Under the pieces are notes generated by a model. It was not told the DNA's origin and made no database searches. It saw only the letters and a list, made by a program, of their open reading frames with translations. Shown piece by piece: positions 25,405 through 38,447 of a DNA stretch of 38,447 nucleotides (position 1 is its first letter; every line of letters begins with the position of its first letter). A program made the position numbers and the translations under genes. This stretch comes from Pseudomonadota bacterium (lineage in GTDB: Bacteria > Pseudomonadota > Gammaproteobacteria > Burkholderiales > Burkholderiaceae), in the NCBI GenBank assembly GCA_963205525.1, contig CAUJJP010000230.1, positions 1 to 38,447 on the forward strand, read 5' to 3'.

Positions 25405-27092
25405 GGGTGCGCCCCCGGCAAGTGGGCCGGCGCGCCGGGTGCCGGGCGCGGCGGCGTCTGCATCACCGCGCCGATGTAGGGCGCGGGGGCGTGCAGCGCC
25501 TGCGCCGCGGCCGTGGTGTAGCGCAGGACGGGCTCGGCGTACACGGTCCAGGCGGCACAGGCCGCGAGCAGCGCGGCGATCGGCAGGCCTTCGAGGATGC
25601 GCAGCCGGGGCGCGGCGCGCGTGTGCGCCGCCCAGAAGTTGCGCGCCCCGGCACGGGTGAGCGAGACCAGCGTGGCCAGGCCCGTGCCCAGCATCAGCGC
25701 CAGCGTCAGCCAGGTGGCGCCGGCCGTGCCGCTCCAGGTTTCGCGTGCCAGCAGGGCGCTCAGCATGGCGAATTTGCCGACGAAGCCCGACAGCGGCGGC
25801 AGGCCGCTCAGGATCAGCGCGGTGAGCACGAACCCGAGCCCGAGGAAGGCGGCCGCGCCCTGGATCACGCGGCCGACGAGGATGTGTTCGTCGTCGTCCA
25901 GGTTCCAGCCCTCGGTGGGCAGCAGCTCGGGCGTGAGGAAGGGCACGTCGTCGCGTCCTCCGTCCGCCCTGGAGCTGCCTTCGCTCTGCCAGCGCTCGAT
26001 CAGGTCGGCCAGCAGGAACAGCACGGCCACGGCCAGCGTGGAGCTGGGAAGGTAGTACAGCAGCCCGGCGGTCACCCCGGCCTGGCCGAACCCCATGACG
26101 GCCAGCAGCGTGCCCGAGGAGAGCACGGCGGCATAGCCCGCCAGGTGCGTCAGGCGCTGCGTGCCGAGCATGCCGAGCGCCGCCAGGGCCATGGTCGCCA
26201 GGCCTGTCCCGATGAGCCAGGGCCCGCCCCAGTGCGCCGAGGCGCCGGCCGCGTCGCCGAACCACAATGTCCACAGGCGCAGCAGCGCGTACACGCCGAC
26301 CTTGGTCAGCACCGAGAACAGCGCGCCGACCGGCGCCACGGCCGCGCCGTAGGCCGGCACCAGCCAGAAATTGAGCGGCCAGACCGCCGCCTTGATGAGG
26401 AAGGCCGCCGCGAGCACCGCCGAGCCCGCGTGCAGCAGCCCGCGGTCGCCTGCCGCCACCTGCGGCACGATGCGCGCCAGATCGGCCATGTTGAGCGTGC
26501 CGGTGATGCCGTAGAGCACCGCCGCGCCGATCAGGAACAGCGAGGAGGCCGCCAGGTTGAGCGCGATGTAGTGCAGGCCCGATTGCACCCGGGCCCGCCC
26601 GGAGCCGTGCAGCAGCAGCCCGTAGGAGGCGGCCAGCAGGATCTCGAAGAAGACGAACAGGTTGAACAGGTCGGCCGTGAGGAAGGCGCCGGCCAGCCCC
26701 GTGAGCTGGAACTGGAACAGCGAGTGGTAGAGCACGCCCGCGCGGTGCCAGCGCGCCGCCGCGAAGACGATGGAGGCCAGCGCCACCACGGCGCAGGTCG
26801 CCAGCATCAGCGCGCTGAGCCGGTCGAGCACCAGCGCGATGCCGAAGGGTGCCGGCCAGTTGCCCGGGAGGTACACCGTGAGCGAGGCGGTGGCGCCCTG
26901 GTGCGTCCACAGCAGCAGCAGGATGGCCAGCAGCAGCCCGGCGAGCGTCGAGGCGATGCTGATCAGGAGCTTGAGCCGCTCGCGCTCTTCCCTGATCAGC
27001 AGCAGCAGCGCCCCGGTGGCCAGCGGCAGCGCGATCGGCGCCAGCATCAGGTGGGGCATGCATTGCCCGGTGAGCGCGACCAGTGCGTTCAT
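25401..27092 (-). CDS. mrpD: Mrp/Pha cation-proton antiporter subunit D
   Basis: The product has 563 residues and about 14 membrane segments, homologous to the proton-pumping subunits NuoL/M/N of complex I. The proton channel region is visible as FFEILLAASYGLLLHGSG (conserved Glu) and AAFLIKAAVWPLNFWLVPAYGAA (conserved Lys). An acidic, soluble stretch at about residues 378-412 (EGSSRADGGRDDVPFLTPELL) interrupts the later helices. Start and stop overlap mrpC and mrpE by four bases. Confidence 0.93.
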   Translation of the reverse strand: MNALVALTGQCMPHLMLAPIALPLATGALLLLIREERERLKLLISIASTLAGLLLAILLLLWTHQGATASLTVYLPGNWPAPFGIALVLDRLSALMLATCAVVALASIVFAAARWHRAGVLYHSLFQFQLTGLAGAFLTADLFNLFVFFEILLAASYGLLLHGSGRARVQSGLHYIALNLAASSLFLIGAAVLYGITGTLNMADLARIVPQVAAGDRGLLHAGSAVLAAAFLIKAAVWPLNFWLVPAYGAAVAPVGALFSVLTKVGVYALLRLWTLWFGDAAGASAHWGGPWLIGTGLATMALAALGMLGTQRLTHLAGYAAVLSSGTLLAVMGFGQAGVTAGLLYYLPSSTLAVAVLFLLADLIERWQSEGSSRADGGRDDVPFLTPELLPTEGWNLDDDEHILVGRVIQGAAAFLGLGFVLTALILSGLPPLSGFVGKFAMLSALLARETWSGTAGATWLTLALMLGTGLATLVSLTRAGARNFWAAHTRAAPRLRILEGLPIAALLAACAAWTVYAEPVLRYTTAAAQALHAPAPYIGAVMQTPPRPAPGAPAHLPGAHP

Positions 27093-27447
27093 GCCGCGGG
27101 CTCGTCGGTGGGGGCGCCGTCCACGTGGTCGTTGCCGGCGATGCCGCGCAGCGCCAGCAGCACCACGAGCAGCAGCGCGGTCATCGCGAAGCCGATGACG
27201 ATGGCGGTGAGCACGAGTGCCTGCGGCAGCGGGTCGGCGAAGTGCAGCAGGTCGAGCGGTACGCCGGGGCGCAGCACCGGCGCCTTGGCCTCGACCAGGC
27301 CCAGGCGGCCCATCGCGAAGATGAACAGGTTGACCGCGTAGGACAGCAGCGTCAGGCCCAGGATGAGCTGGAAGGTGCGCGGGCGCAGCATCAGCCAGAC
27401 GCCGCAGCCGGTGAGCACGCCGATGGTCAGGCTCAGGACGATTTCCA

Positions 27448-27448
<1 letters not shown>
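27089..27448 (-). CDS. mrpC: Mrp/Pha cation-proton antiporter subunit C
   Basis: The product has 119 residues with three membrane segments (about 3-20, 28-48 and 75-98). It resembles NuoK of complex I, including the stretch TFQLILGLTLLSYAVNLFIF and LTAIVIGFAMTALLLVVLLA with the conserved family residues. The acidic C-terminal tail is soluble. The start ATG lies in the stop region of mrpA (27446-27448). Confidence 0.92.
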
Positions 27449-30453
<3,005 letters not shown>

Positions 30454-30474
30454 GCCGTGTCGATTCTAGGGGCG

Positions 30475-30502
30475 GCCCCGGCCGGGCGCCCCGGGCCGGG
30501 GC
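30475..30502. terminator. GC hairpin between lapB and mrpA
   Basis: Perfect 9-base arms gccccggcc (30475-30483) and ggccggggc (30494-30502) flank a 10-base loop. It is downstream of the lapB stop and upstream of the mrpA start on the same strand, so it probably marks the boundary between the two transcripts. No T-run follows; the assignment is tentative. Confidence 0.45.
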
Positions 30503-30553
30503 GAGGCCGCGGTCAACGAACTGCTCGGCATCGCCGGGGGCGCGGACACGCTT

Positions 30554-31711
30554 TCACAGCTCCTCGACGCGGCGGGCCGGGTAGCTGTCCCAGCTCTGGC
30601 AGCCGGGGCATTGCCAGAAGTGCTGGCGCGCTTCGAAACCGCAGGCCGCGCAGCGGTAGCGCGTCAGCGGCTTGGCGGCCTGGTCGAGCGCGTGCTGGAT
30701 GGCGGGGTGCTCGGTCTCGTGCGCCAGCGTCTCGTGCGCCAGCCATTTGGCGGCGACGACGAGCGAGGGCTCGGCCTCGAGGTGGCGCGCGTACCACTGC
30801 TGCGCCGCCCCGCTGGCCGTGTCCGCCGGTGTCTGCAGCGCGACGATGGCGTCGAGCACGTCGAGCGACGGCGACTGCGCGTAATGGGCCTGCAGCAGCG
30901 CCAGCGCCTGCGGCTGCTGGCCGCAGGACTGCGCCGCTTCCACCAGCAGCGCCGCCGCCAGCGGCAGCGAGGCCGGGGCCACCTCGGCCAGTTCCCGCAG
31001 CGTCTGCAGCGCCGCGGCGCCCTGTTGCTGCTGCTGTTGCAGCCGCGCCAGATCGATGCGCACGCGCGGCGCCGTCGGCGCGGCCGCCCTGGCCTGCACG
31101 AGCAATTCCTGCGCCGCGGCGATGTTGGCGCGCGCCACCTGAGCCTGCGCCTGCTCGCACAGGTAGTGCGCCAGCCGGGTGCTGAGGTCGCCCTGCTGCG
31201 CCTCGTGCATGCGCTGGGCGATCGCCAGCGCCTGCGCCCAGTCGTGCGAGCGCTCGTAGACCGTGAGCAGCGCCAGCCGCGCCTGGGTCTCGAAGGCCGT
31301 GCCCTCCAGGCGCCGCAGCGCTTCCTCGGCGCGGTCGAGCAGGCCGGCCTTGAGGTAGTCGAGCGCCAGTCCGTGCTGCGCGCGTTCGCGGTCCTGGCGG
31401 CCGAGGTCGCCGCGCGAGAGCAGGTGTTCGTGCACCCGCACGGCGCGGTGGTATTCGCCGCGCCGCCGGAACAGGTTGCCGAGGGCGAAGTGCAGCTCGG
31501 TGGTCTCGGGGTCGTTCTGCACCGCTTCGATGAAGGCGTCGATCGCCTGGTCCTGCTGTTCGTTGAGCAGGAAGTTCAAGCCTCTGAAATAGGCCTTGGG
31601 CGCGCGCTGGCTTTCCTGGCGCAACTGGCGCAGTTCCAGGCGCGAGGCCAGCCACCCGAGCACGAAGGCCAGCGGCAGGCCGAGCAGCAGCCAGCTCGGG
31701 TCAAATTCCAT
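30554..31711 (-). CDS. lapB: LapB (YciM), regulator of lipopolysaccharide assembly
   Basis: LapB controls the stability of LpxC through FtsH and so balances lipopolysaccharide synthesis. The product has 385 residues, as usual. An N-terminal membrane anchor (residues 6-20) is followed by tetratricopeptide repeats over about residues 45-345 and a C-terminal rubredoxin-like metal centre, CAAC...CPGC (about residues 353-372). An unusual run of six glutamines (QQQQQQ) lies in the middle. The start overlaps the lapA end by 11 bases, the standard lapA-lapB pairing. Confidence 0.93.
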   Translation of the reverse strand: MEFDPSWLLLGLPLAFVLGWLASRLELRQLRQESQRAPKAYFRGLNFLLNEQQDQAIDAFIEAVQNDPETTELHFALGNLFRRRGEYHRAVRVHEHLLSRGDLGRQDRERAQHGLALDYLKAGLLDRAEEALRRLEGTAFETQARLALLTVYERSHDWAQALAIAQRMHEAQQGDLSTRLAHYLCEQAQAQVARANIAAAQELLVQARAAAPTAPRVRIDLARLQQQQQQGAAALQTLRELAEVAPASLPLAAALLVEAAQSCGQQPQALALLQAHYAQSPSLDVLDAIVALQTPADTASGAAQQWYARHLEAEPSLVVAAKWLAHETLAHETEHPAIQHALDQAAKPLTRYRCAACGFEARQHFWQCPGCQSWDSYPARRVEEL

Positions 31712-32000
31712 GGGGCGGCAGCGGCGTGGAGGGTTCCGGCGCGGCGGCAGCGGGCGCTGGCGCGGCGGCGCCGCCGTGGTGGCCGCGCGCGGCGCTGCGG
31801 TGGCGCCACCAGTGCGGCACCATGCCAAGCACGCCGACGGCCACGCCCAGGGTGAAGGCGGCCAGCACCACCAGGACGAGGGACGTCGTCCATTGCGTGC
31901 CGAAGAAGAAATGCACCGTCGCGTCTTGCTGGTTGTTCAGCGCGAACGCGAACAGGGTGAAAAAAATGGCTGCCTTGAGCAGCCACAGCACATACTTCAT
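31701..32000 (-). CDS. lapA: LapA-domain membrane protein
   Basis: The product has 99 residues with two membrane segments (residues 5-22 and 40-62) and the family's NNQQDATVHFFFG motif. The C-terminus is rich in Ala and Pro. In E. coli the lapA-lapB pair forms an operon and LapA is a partner of LapB. Here it is 139 bases downstream of ihfB and overlaps lapB. Confidence 0.92.
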   Translation of the reverse strand: MKYVLWLLKAAIFFTLFAFALNNQQDATVHFFFGTQWTTSLVLVVLAAFTLGVAVGVLGMVPHWWRHRSAARGHHGGAAAPAPAAAAPEPSTPLPPHGI

Positions 32001-32139
32001 GAGGCTCTCCGGTGGAGCGTTCGATTCTACGGCGACGGGCTACCGCGCCACGGCAGGGCGAGGGCCGGAAAGGGCCGAACCCCTTGCCGGCCGGCCGCAT
32101 GGCGCTATCTTGTTCGGAGAGCCGCCCGCCCGGTGCGGG

Positions 32140-32433
32140 TCATTCCCGTGCCGCGCTCTGGTCCACGGCGTGGCGCAGCGCCTTGCCCGGCTTGAAGTGC
32201 GGTGCGCGCTTGCCGGGCACCTGCACGGCCTCGCCGGTGCGCGGGTTGCGCCCCAGGCGCGGGGCCCTGTGGGTGACGGAGAAGCTGCCGAAACCGCGGA
32301 TCTCGATGCGGTGGCCGCGCACCAGCGCATCGCCTATGGCGTCCAGGATGGCCGCGACGGCGGCTTCGGTATCGCGCTGCGTGAACTGGTCGAATCGCGC
32401 GGCCAGCTCTTGCACCAGTTCGGAACGGGTCAT
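32140..32433 (-). CDS. ihfB: Integration host factor subunit beta
   Basis: IHF-beta pairs with IHF-alpha to bend DNA at specific sites. The product has 97 residues. The N-terminus [17 protein letters not shown] and the DNA-contact arm [31 protein letters not shown] with the intercalating Pro are typical. Position behind rpsA is the standard proteobacterial arrangement. The C-terminus has a few extra residues. Confidence 0.96.
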   Translation of the reverse strand: MTRSELVQELAARFDQFTQRDTEAAVAAILDAIGDALVRGHRIEIRGFGSFSVTHRAPRLGRNPRTGEAVQVPGKRAPHFKPGKALRHAVDQSAARE

Positions 32434-32469
32434 GGCGTGCTCCGGCGGCGTGGGTGTCGGAAGGCGCGC

Positions 32470-32497
32470 GCGGGGCCTGGCCGTGGCCCGGCCCCGC
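32470..32497 (-). terminator. GC-rich hairpin after rpsA
   Basis: On the minus strand a long GC stem (gcggggcc with ggccccgc, with an inner ggcc/ggcc pairing) sits between the rpsA stop and the ihfB start. It lacks a T-run and may be only a partial terminator, since ihfB would lie downstream in the same transcript. Confidence 0.45.
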
Positions 32498-32505
32498 TTG
32501 CGTGC

Positions 32506-34185
<1,680 letters not shown>

Positions 34186-34290
34186 GAGGTTCCTTGGGCG
34201 CACACGGGTGAGCGGCGGCACGATTGCCGTCGGGATAGGTCGTGTGCGAGCTTGTGGTGCGGCGTGGTTCCCGCGTTGCAGGGTTGAAAA

Positions 34291-34331
34291 CCACCGGACC
34301 GATGCGCGGCGCGCGGAAGGGAGTCCGGTGG
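34291..34331 (-). promoter_or_regulatory. Hairpin with T-run in the gap between aroA-cmk and rpsA
   Basis: Perfect 9-base arms ccaccggac (34291-34299) and gtccggtgg (34323-34331), with an additional GC-rich inner stem, are followed on the minus strand by TTTT. It lies downstream of aroA-cmk and upstream of rpsA, so it may terminate or attenuate aroA-cmk transcripts, or be part of the rpsA leader control. Confidence 0.5.
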
Positions 34332-34358
34332 ACGGCTGGCACCGCCCGCCGCGGCCTT

Positions 34359-36380
34359 TCAGCGCGCGAACGGGCGGCGTGCCTGCCACCAGTCGAGCAC
34401 CTGGTCCACGGCCTGGTCGGCCGTGAGCCCGGAGCTGTCCAGCAGCAAGGCATCTTGCGCGGGCCTGAGGGGTGCGACGCTGCGCTGCATGTCGCGCGCG
34501 TCGCGCTCTTCAAGGTCTGCGCGAAGGCCGGAGATTCTAGCGGAAATCCCCTTGGAAATCAATTGCTTGTAGCGCCGCTGCGCGCGGCATTCGGCACTGG
34601 CCGTGAGGTAGACCTTGAGCGCCGCGCCGGGAAAGATCACCGTGCCCATGTCGCGCCCGTCGGCGACCAGCCCGGGAATGCGGGCGAAACCGTGCTGCAG
34701 CGCCACCAGCGCCTGGCGCACCGCCGGAAACTGCGACACGCGCGAGGCGTCCATGCCCACGGCCTCGCTGCGGATCGCGTCGGTCACGTCGCGCCCGGCG
34801 AGCAGGATGCGGTCGGCGTCGAACCGCACCGCGAGCGAGCGCGCCAGCGCGGCGATGGCGTCGGCATGGCCCGCGTCGGGCGCCAGGCCGGCCTGCCGCG
34901 CCGCCAGCGCCGTGATGCGGTAGAGCGCGCCCGAGTCGAGCAGGTGGTAGCCCAGGCGCGCGGCCACGGCCGCGGCGAGCGTGCCCTTGCCCGATGCGGT
35001 CGGGCCGTCGATGCAGATCACCGGAATGTCCGCGGCCGCGGCCCGGACCACGCCGAACAGGGTCTCGAAATAGTCGGGGAAGGTCTTGGCGACGCAGCCC
35101 GGGTCTTCGATGCGCACCGGCAGGCGCGCCGGGTTGAAGGCGGCGAGCGCGAAGCACATGGCGACGCGGTGGTCGTCGTAGGTGTGGATGCTGGCGGCGC
35201 GCCAGTCTTGCGCCGCGGCCGGGGGAGTGACGCGCAGCCAGTCCGCGCCTTCCTCCACGCTGGCGCCCAGCTTGCGCAGCTCCAGGGCCATGGCGGCCAG
35301 GCGGTCGGTCTCCTTTACGCGCCAGCTGGCGATGTTGCGCAGGGTGGTGGGGCCGTCGGCGTACAGCGCCATCACGGCCAGGGTCATGGCCGCATCGGGG
35401 ATGTGGTTGCAGTCCAGGTCTATGGCCTGCAGCGGCCAGCGGCCGCGCTCGATCTGCAGCCAGTTGGGCCCGCCCGTGACCCGCGCGCCCATGGCGCGCG
35501 CGGCCTCGACGAAGCGGATATCGCCCTGGATGGAATCCAGCCCCACGCCCTCGATCTTGATGCCATTTTGGCCTGCAGCGCCCTGTGCAATGGCGCCAAG
35601 CGCTATGAAATAACTAGCTGAGGAGGCGTCCGCCTCGACGTGGATGCTGCCCGGCGAGCGGTAGCGGCTGCCGGCGGGGATGGTGAAGCGCTGCCATTGC
35701 TCATGCCGCACGGCGATGCCGAAGCGCGCCAGCAGCTCCAGCGTGATGTGGATGTAGGGCCTGGAGATCAGCTCGCCCACCACCTCGATGACCACGTCCT
35801 GCTCTTTGGCGACCAGCGGCAATGCCATCAGCAGGGCGGTGAGGAACTGGCTGGAGACATCGCCGCGCACGCGTATCGGCGCCTGCAGCTGCAATGCGGG
35901 CAGGCCGGCGGCGTGGGCGATGCGCAGCGGCGGGTAGCCCGCGTTGCCCAGGTAGTCGATGCGGCAGCCGAGCTGGCGCAGCGCGTCGACCAGGTCGCCG
36001 ATGGGGCGCTCGTGCATGCGCGGCACGCCCGAGAGTTCGAATTCCCCGCCCAGCAGCGCCAGCGCCGCGGTGAGCGGACGCATCGCGGTGCCGGCGTTGC
36101 CGAGGAACAGCCTGGCGGGCGAGCGCGGTGCCTGGCCACCCAGGCCGGTGATGCGCACCAGGCCGTCGCCGGTCTCCTCGACGGCGCAGCCCAGGGTGCG
36201 CAGCGCGTCCAGCATCACGCGCGTGTCGTCGCTGGCGAGCAGGTCGCGCACCTCGGTCACGCCTTCGCTCAGCGCCGCCAGCAGCAGCACGCGGTTGGAG
36301 ATGCTCTTGGAGCCCGGGAGCCGGACTTGCCCGCCTGCGCTGCGCAGCGGCGGCAGGTCCAGAAAGGCGGTGCTCAGCAT
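34359..36380 (-). CDS. aroA-cmk: Bifunctional 3-phosphoshikimate 1-carboxyvinyltransferase / cytidylate kinase
   Basis: The product has 673 residues. Residues 1-445 are EPSP synthase: [10 protein letters not shown] (21-30), [13 protein letters not shown] (95-107), DASSASYF (251-258), catalytic Asp339 in HIPDA and KETDR near 356. Residues 451-673 are cytidylate kinase with the P-loop GPTASGKGT (459-467), a [11 protein letters not shown] segment and SRISGL-like lid residues. Two separate genes in most bacteria, they are fused here without a stop, a known feature of Comamonadaceae. EPSP synthase feeds chorismate for the adjacent pheA and tyrA products; Cmk makes CDP. AT-rich rare codons at 35565-35619 resemble the dispersed repeat. 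Confidence 0.94.
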   Translation of the reverse strand: MLSTAFLDLPPLRSAGGQVRLPGSKSISNRVLLLAALSEGVTEVRDLLASDDTRVMLDALRTLGCAVEETGDGLVRITGLGGQAPRSPARLFLGNAGTAMRPLTAALALLGGEFELSGVPRMHERPIGDLVDALRQLGCRIDYLGNAGYPPLRIAHAAGLPALQLQAPIRVRGDVSSQFLTALLMALPLVAKEQDVVIEVVGELISRPYIHITLELLARFGIAVRHEQWQRFTIPAGSRYRSPGSIHVEADASSASYFIALGAIAQGAAGQNGIKIEGVGLDSIQGDIRFVEAARAMGARVTGGPNWLQIERGRWPLQAIDLDCNHIPDAAMTLAVMALYADGPTTLRNIASWRVKETDRLAAMALELRKLGASVEEGADWLRVTPPAAAQDWRAASIHTYDDHRVAMCFALAAFNPARLPVRIEDPGCVAKTFPDYFETLFGVVRAAAADIPVICIDGPTASGKGTLAAAVAARLGYHLLDSGALYRITALAARQAGLAPDAGHADAIAALARSLAVRFDADRILLAGRDVTDAIRSEAVGMDASRVSQFPAVRQALVALQHGFARIPGLVADGRDMGTVIFPGAALKVYLTASAECRAQRRYKQLISKGISARISGLRADLEERDARDMQRSVAPLRPAQDALLLDSSGLTADQAVDQVLDWWQARRPFAR
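35565..35619. repeat. Possible degenerate copy E of the dispersed hairpin repeat, inside aroA
   Basis: A locally AT-rich stretch contains the pieces tggcctgcagcgc, caagcgct and agct in the same order as the repeat, with gaps, and lies within the aroA coding frame near the catalytic ASSASYF segment. The match is partial and could be chance. Confidence 0.3.
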
Positions 36381-36401
36381 GCCGGATTGGTTCGCACCTT
36401 C

Positions 36402-37289
36402 TCAGGTGCCCGAGCCCTTGCGCTGCGCGCCCATGCGCCAGCGCGTGCGCGTGCCGCTCGCCTGGCTGATCAGGGTTTCGAGCGCCTGGTCGCTGTCGGC
36501 CTGCAAGGCGTCCTCGGCACGCTGCAGCGCCGCGCGGAAGTGCTCCATCTGCACCAGCACCTCGGCGCGGTTGGCGCGCAGGATGTCGCGCCACATCTTC
36601 GGGTCGCTCGCGGCGATGCGCGTGAAGTCGCGGAAACCGGGGCCGGCGAGCGAGAGGTATTCGTCGGCCTGCGGCTGTGCGGTGATGCTGCCGATCATGG
36701 CGAACGCGAGCAGATGCGGCAGGTGGCTCACGGCGGCGAAGGCCGCATCGTGGGCCTGCGGGTCCATCTGCGCCACGCGGCAGCCAAGTTCGCTCCAGAG
36801 TGCTTCGGCGCGCTGCAGCGTGGCGGGCCGCGTCTGGTGGGTGGGCGTGAGGATGACCTGGCGGCCGCTGTAGAGCTCGGCTTCGGCATGTTCCACGCCG
36901 GACACCTCGCGCCCCGTGATCGGGTGCGCCGGCACGAAGCAGCCGATGTGCTCGCGCAGCGCGCGCCGGGCGGCCTGCACCACGTCGGCCTTGGTCGAGC
37001 CGACGTCCATGATCAGCATCTCCGGCGTCACGAGCTGGCGGATGGCCTTGAGCGTCGGCTCGGTCGCCGCCACCGGAACGGCCAGCAGCACCAGGTCGGC
37101 GCCCGAGACGGCGAGCAGCGCCGAGGGGGCCTCGGCGTCGATCACGCCCAGCTGGCGCGCGCGCTCGGTGGTCGTGGGGGACTTGCTGTAGCCCACCACG
37201 CGGCGCACCAGCCCGGCCTTTTTCATGGCCAGGGCGAACGAGCCGCCCATCAGGCCGCAGCCGATCAATCCGAGTTGTTCAAACATCAT
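36402..37289 (-). CDS. tyrA: Prephenate dehydrogenase
   Basis: TyrA oxidises prephenate (or arogenate) to the tyrosine precursor with NAD(P)+. The product has 295 residues. The N-terminal Rossmann motif GLIGCGLMGGSFA (residues 7-19) binds the cofactor; DVGSTK and HPITGREVSGVEHA are the substrate-binding motifs. No chorismate mutase domain is fused, and the C-terminus is short. Two adjacent ATG codons (37287 and 37284) are possible starts. It lies 7 bases after pheA and 21 bases before aroA-cmk. Confidence 0.94.
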   Translation of the reverse strand: MMFEQLGLIGCGLMGGSFALAMKKAGLVRRVVGYSKSPTTTERARQLGVIDAEAPSALLAVSGADLVLLAVPVAATEPTLKAIRQLVTPEMLIMDVGSTKADVVQAARRALREHIGCFVPAHPITGREVSGVEHAEAELYSGRQVILTPTHQTRPATLQRAEALWSELGCRVAQMDPQAHDAAFAAVSHLPHLLAFAMIGSITAQPQADEYLSLAGPGFRDFTRIAASDPKMWRDILRANRAEVLVQMEHFRAALQRAEDALQADSDQALETLISQASGTRTRWRMGAQRKGSGT

Positions 37290-37296
37290 GCTTCGC

Positions 37297-38397
37297 TCAG
37301 GCGGCCAAAGGGTAGGTGCCGAGAATCTTGTAGAACGCGCACAGCTGCTGCAACTCGGCCAGCGCCGCGGCGACGTGCGGCTGGCTCGGGTGGCCCTGGA
37401 TGTCGATGTAGAAGAAGTACTCCCACTGGCCGGTGCGCGCGGGGCGCGACTCGAAACGCGTCATCGAGACCGCGTGCCGCTTGAGCGGCACGAGCAGGTC
37501 GTGCACCGCGCCGGGCCGGTTGGGCACCGAGACCACCACGCTGGTGCAGTCGCGTCCGGTGGGCGCGGGCGCGGCCAGCGTCTGCGGCAGGCAGATGACG
37601 GCGAAGCGGGTGCGGTTGTGCGTGTCGTCCTGGATCGCGTGGGCCAGCAGGTGCAGGCCGTAGCGCTGCGCCGAGCGCTCGCCGGCGATGCCGGCCCAGG
37701 CCGGGTTGCCGGCGGCTAGGCGCGCGCCTTCGGCGTTGCTCGAGACCGGGCGCCGCTCTGCCTGCGGCAGGTGCTTGGACAGCCAGGTCTGGCACTGCGC
37801 CAGGGCCTGCGGGTGCGCCAGCACGGCCTCGATGCCTGCCATGCCGGGCGTGGCGCGCAGCAGGTGGTGGCGTACCAGCAGGCTGACTTCGCCGACGATG
37901 TGGCAGGGCGTGTGCAGCAGCATGTCGAGCGAGCGCGTGACTACGCCTTCGTTCGAGTTCTCGACGCCGACCACGCCGTATTCCGCCGTCCCCGCCGCGG
38001 TGGCGTGGAACACTTCGTCGAAGCTGCCGCAATAGATGAACTCGGCGCTGCTGCCGAAGTATTCGATCGCGGCCTGCTCGCAGAAGGTGCCCTCGGGCCC
38101 GAGGATGGCCACGCGCTGCGGCGACTCCAGCGCCAGGCAGGCGGACATGACTTCGCGCCAGATGGCGGCCACGTGTGCGGCCTTGAGCGGGCCCGGGTTG
38201 GCCTGCTGGATGGTCTCGATGATCTGCGCGACGCGATCGGGGCGGAAAAACGGACTGCCTTCGCGCTTCTTCACCTCGCCGACCTGCAGCGCCAGCTGCG
38301 CGCGCTGGTTGAGCAGCGCCAGCAGCTGGGCGTCCACGCCGTCGATCTGCACGCGCAGGGCGGCCAGGTCGGGGGAGCTGTGCGGGGGGGTATTCAT
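37297..38397 (-). CDS. pheA: Bifunctional chorismate mutase / prephenate dehydratase
   Basis: The product has 366 residues. An AroQ-type chorismate mutase domain occupies about residues 8-90 (LRVQIDGVDAQLLALLNQRAQLALQVGEVK). The prephenate dehydratase domain follows (about 95-275: ILGPEGTFCEQAA, VGVENSNEGVV, NRTRFAVI). A C-terminal ACT domain (from about 285: SVPNRPGAVHDLL, FESRP) should bind phenylalanine for feedback control. The ATG at 38395-38397 is preferred to the upstream TTG at 38431-38433, which lies within the serC end. It is followed by tyrA and aroA-cmk as one aromatic amino-acid series. Confidence 0.95.
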   Translation of the reverse strand: MNTPPHSSPDLAALRVQIDGVDAQLLALLNQRAQLALQVGEVKKREGSPFFRPDRVAQIIETIQQANPGPLKAAHVAAIWREVMSACLALESPQRVAILGPEGTFCEQAAIEYFGSSAEFIYCGSFDEVFHATAAGTAEYGVVGVENSNEGVVTRSLDMLLHTPCHIVGEVSLLVRHHLLRATPGMAGIEAVLAHPQALAQCQTWLSKHLPQAERRPVSSNAEGARLAAGNPAWAGIAGERSAQRYGLHLLAHAIQDDTHNRTRFAVICLPQTLAAPAPTGRDCTSVVVSVPNRPGAVHDLLVPLKRHAVSMTRFESRPARTGQWEYFFYIDIQGHPSQPHVAAALAELQQLCAFYKILGTYPLAA

Positions 38398-38413
38398 GCC
38401 GGGGGGATGGGAA

Positions 38414-38446
38414 TCAGGCGTGCAGGCGCTCAAATTCTCGCATGTA
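38414..38446 (-). CDS. serC: Phosphoserine aminotransferase, C-terminal end (partial)
   Basis: The last ten codons before a TGA at 38414-38416 encode YMREFERLHA, which matches the typical SerC ending. The usual Burkholderiales gene order puts serC directly before pheA. Only the end is inside the window. Confidence 0.6.
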   Translation of the reverse strand, partial: YMREFERLHA

Positions 38447-38447
38447 G

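Noticed and set aside
30454..30553. Small gene in the gap between mrpA and lapB
   Set aside because: No convincing start with an RBS and no conserved motif; the gap holds only a GC hairpin.

Overview
The window is GC-rich, densely coded DNA from a betaproteobacterium, most likely family Comamonadaceae (Burkholderiales; Acidovorax/Alicycliphilus/Comamonas-like). The reasons are the gene order serC-pheA-tyrA-aroA/cmk-rpsA-ihfB-lapA-lapB, the fused AroA-Cmk protein, and several copies of a hairpin repeat (core ccagcgcttg-N5-caagcgctgg) that I associate with this family from memory. Placement is inference; no 16S or other marker is present.

Layout. 1-261: the end of an insertion sequence (two subterminal repeats, terminal CA), abutting the 3' remnant of a broken gene. 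293-6678: selD, convergent with hmgA, then thyA, a glycolate/D-2-hydroxyacid-type FAD oxidase and a DUF2069 membrane protein on the minus strand, with a divergent YihY-type membrane protein. 6694-7263: a CAP-domain lipoprotein. 7508-15536: an accessory-looking catabolic block on the plus strand, TetR regulator / class III (SdsA1-type) alkylsulfatase / GMC alcohol oxidoreductase / class I sulfatase / spinster-like MFS transporter. It reads as a sulfate-ester utilisation locus. 15544-20658: a 2Fe-2S ferredoxin, a fold-IV aminotransferase, a large inverted repeat, a NUDT19-like Nudix hydrolase, an MFE-2-type short-chain dehydrogenase and gshA. 20678-24284: nth, a PLP aminotransferase with slyX, a group III truncated haemoglobin divergent from an NsrR-type Rrf2 regulator (a nitric-oxide response pair), and a small holin-like membrane protein. 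24192-30453: an overlapping six-gene Mrp/Pha cation/proton antiporter operon (mrpA-C-D-E-F-G, MrpB fused into MrpA). 30554-38447: housekeeping genes lapB, lapA, ihfB, rpsA, aroA-cmk, tyrA, pheA and the last codons of serC.

How the parts fit. The aromatic amino-acid genes (serC, pheA, tyrA, aroA) form one minus-strand series that leads into cmk, rpsA and ihfB. The sulfatase block would cleave alkyl or aryl sulfate esters to sulfate plus an alcohol, which the GMC enzyme could oxidise; the MFS protein would move substrate or product, and TetR would control the locus through paired palindromes upstream. NsrR probably controls the truncated haemoglobin through a palindrome between them.

The strongest non-gene signals are a roughly 170-bp imperfect palindrome between convergent genes (16946-17114) and the dispersed hairpin repeat (3530, 11793, 15865, 27471, perhaps 35565), which supplies a stop codon to one gene and C-terminal residues to another. 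I saw no tRNA, rRNA, CRISPR array or prophage. No completely new multi-gene system is evident; the sulfatase locus and the long palindrome are the best candidates for follow-up.
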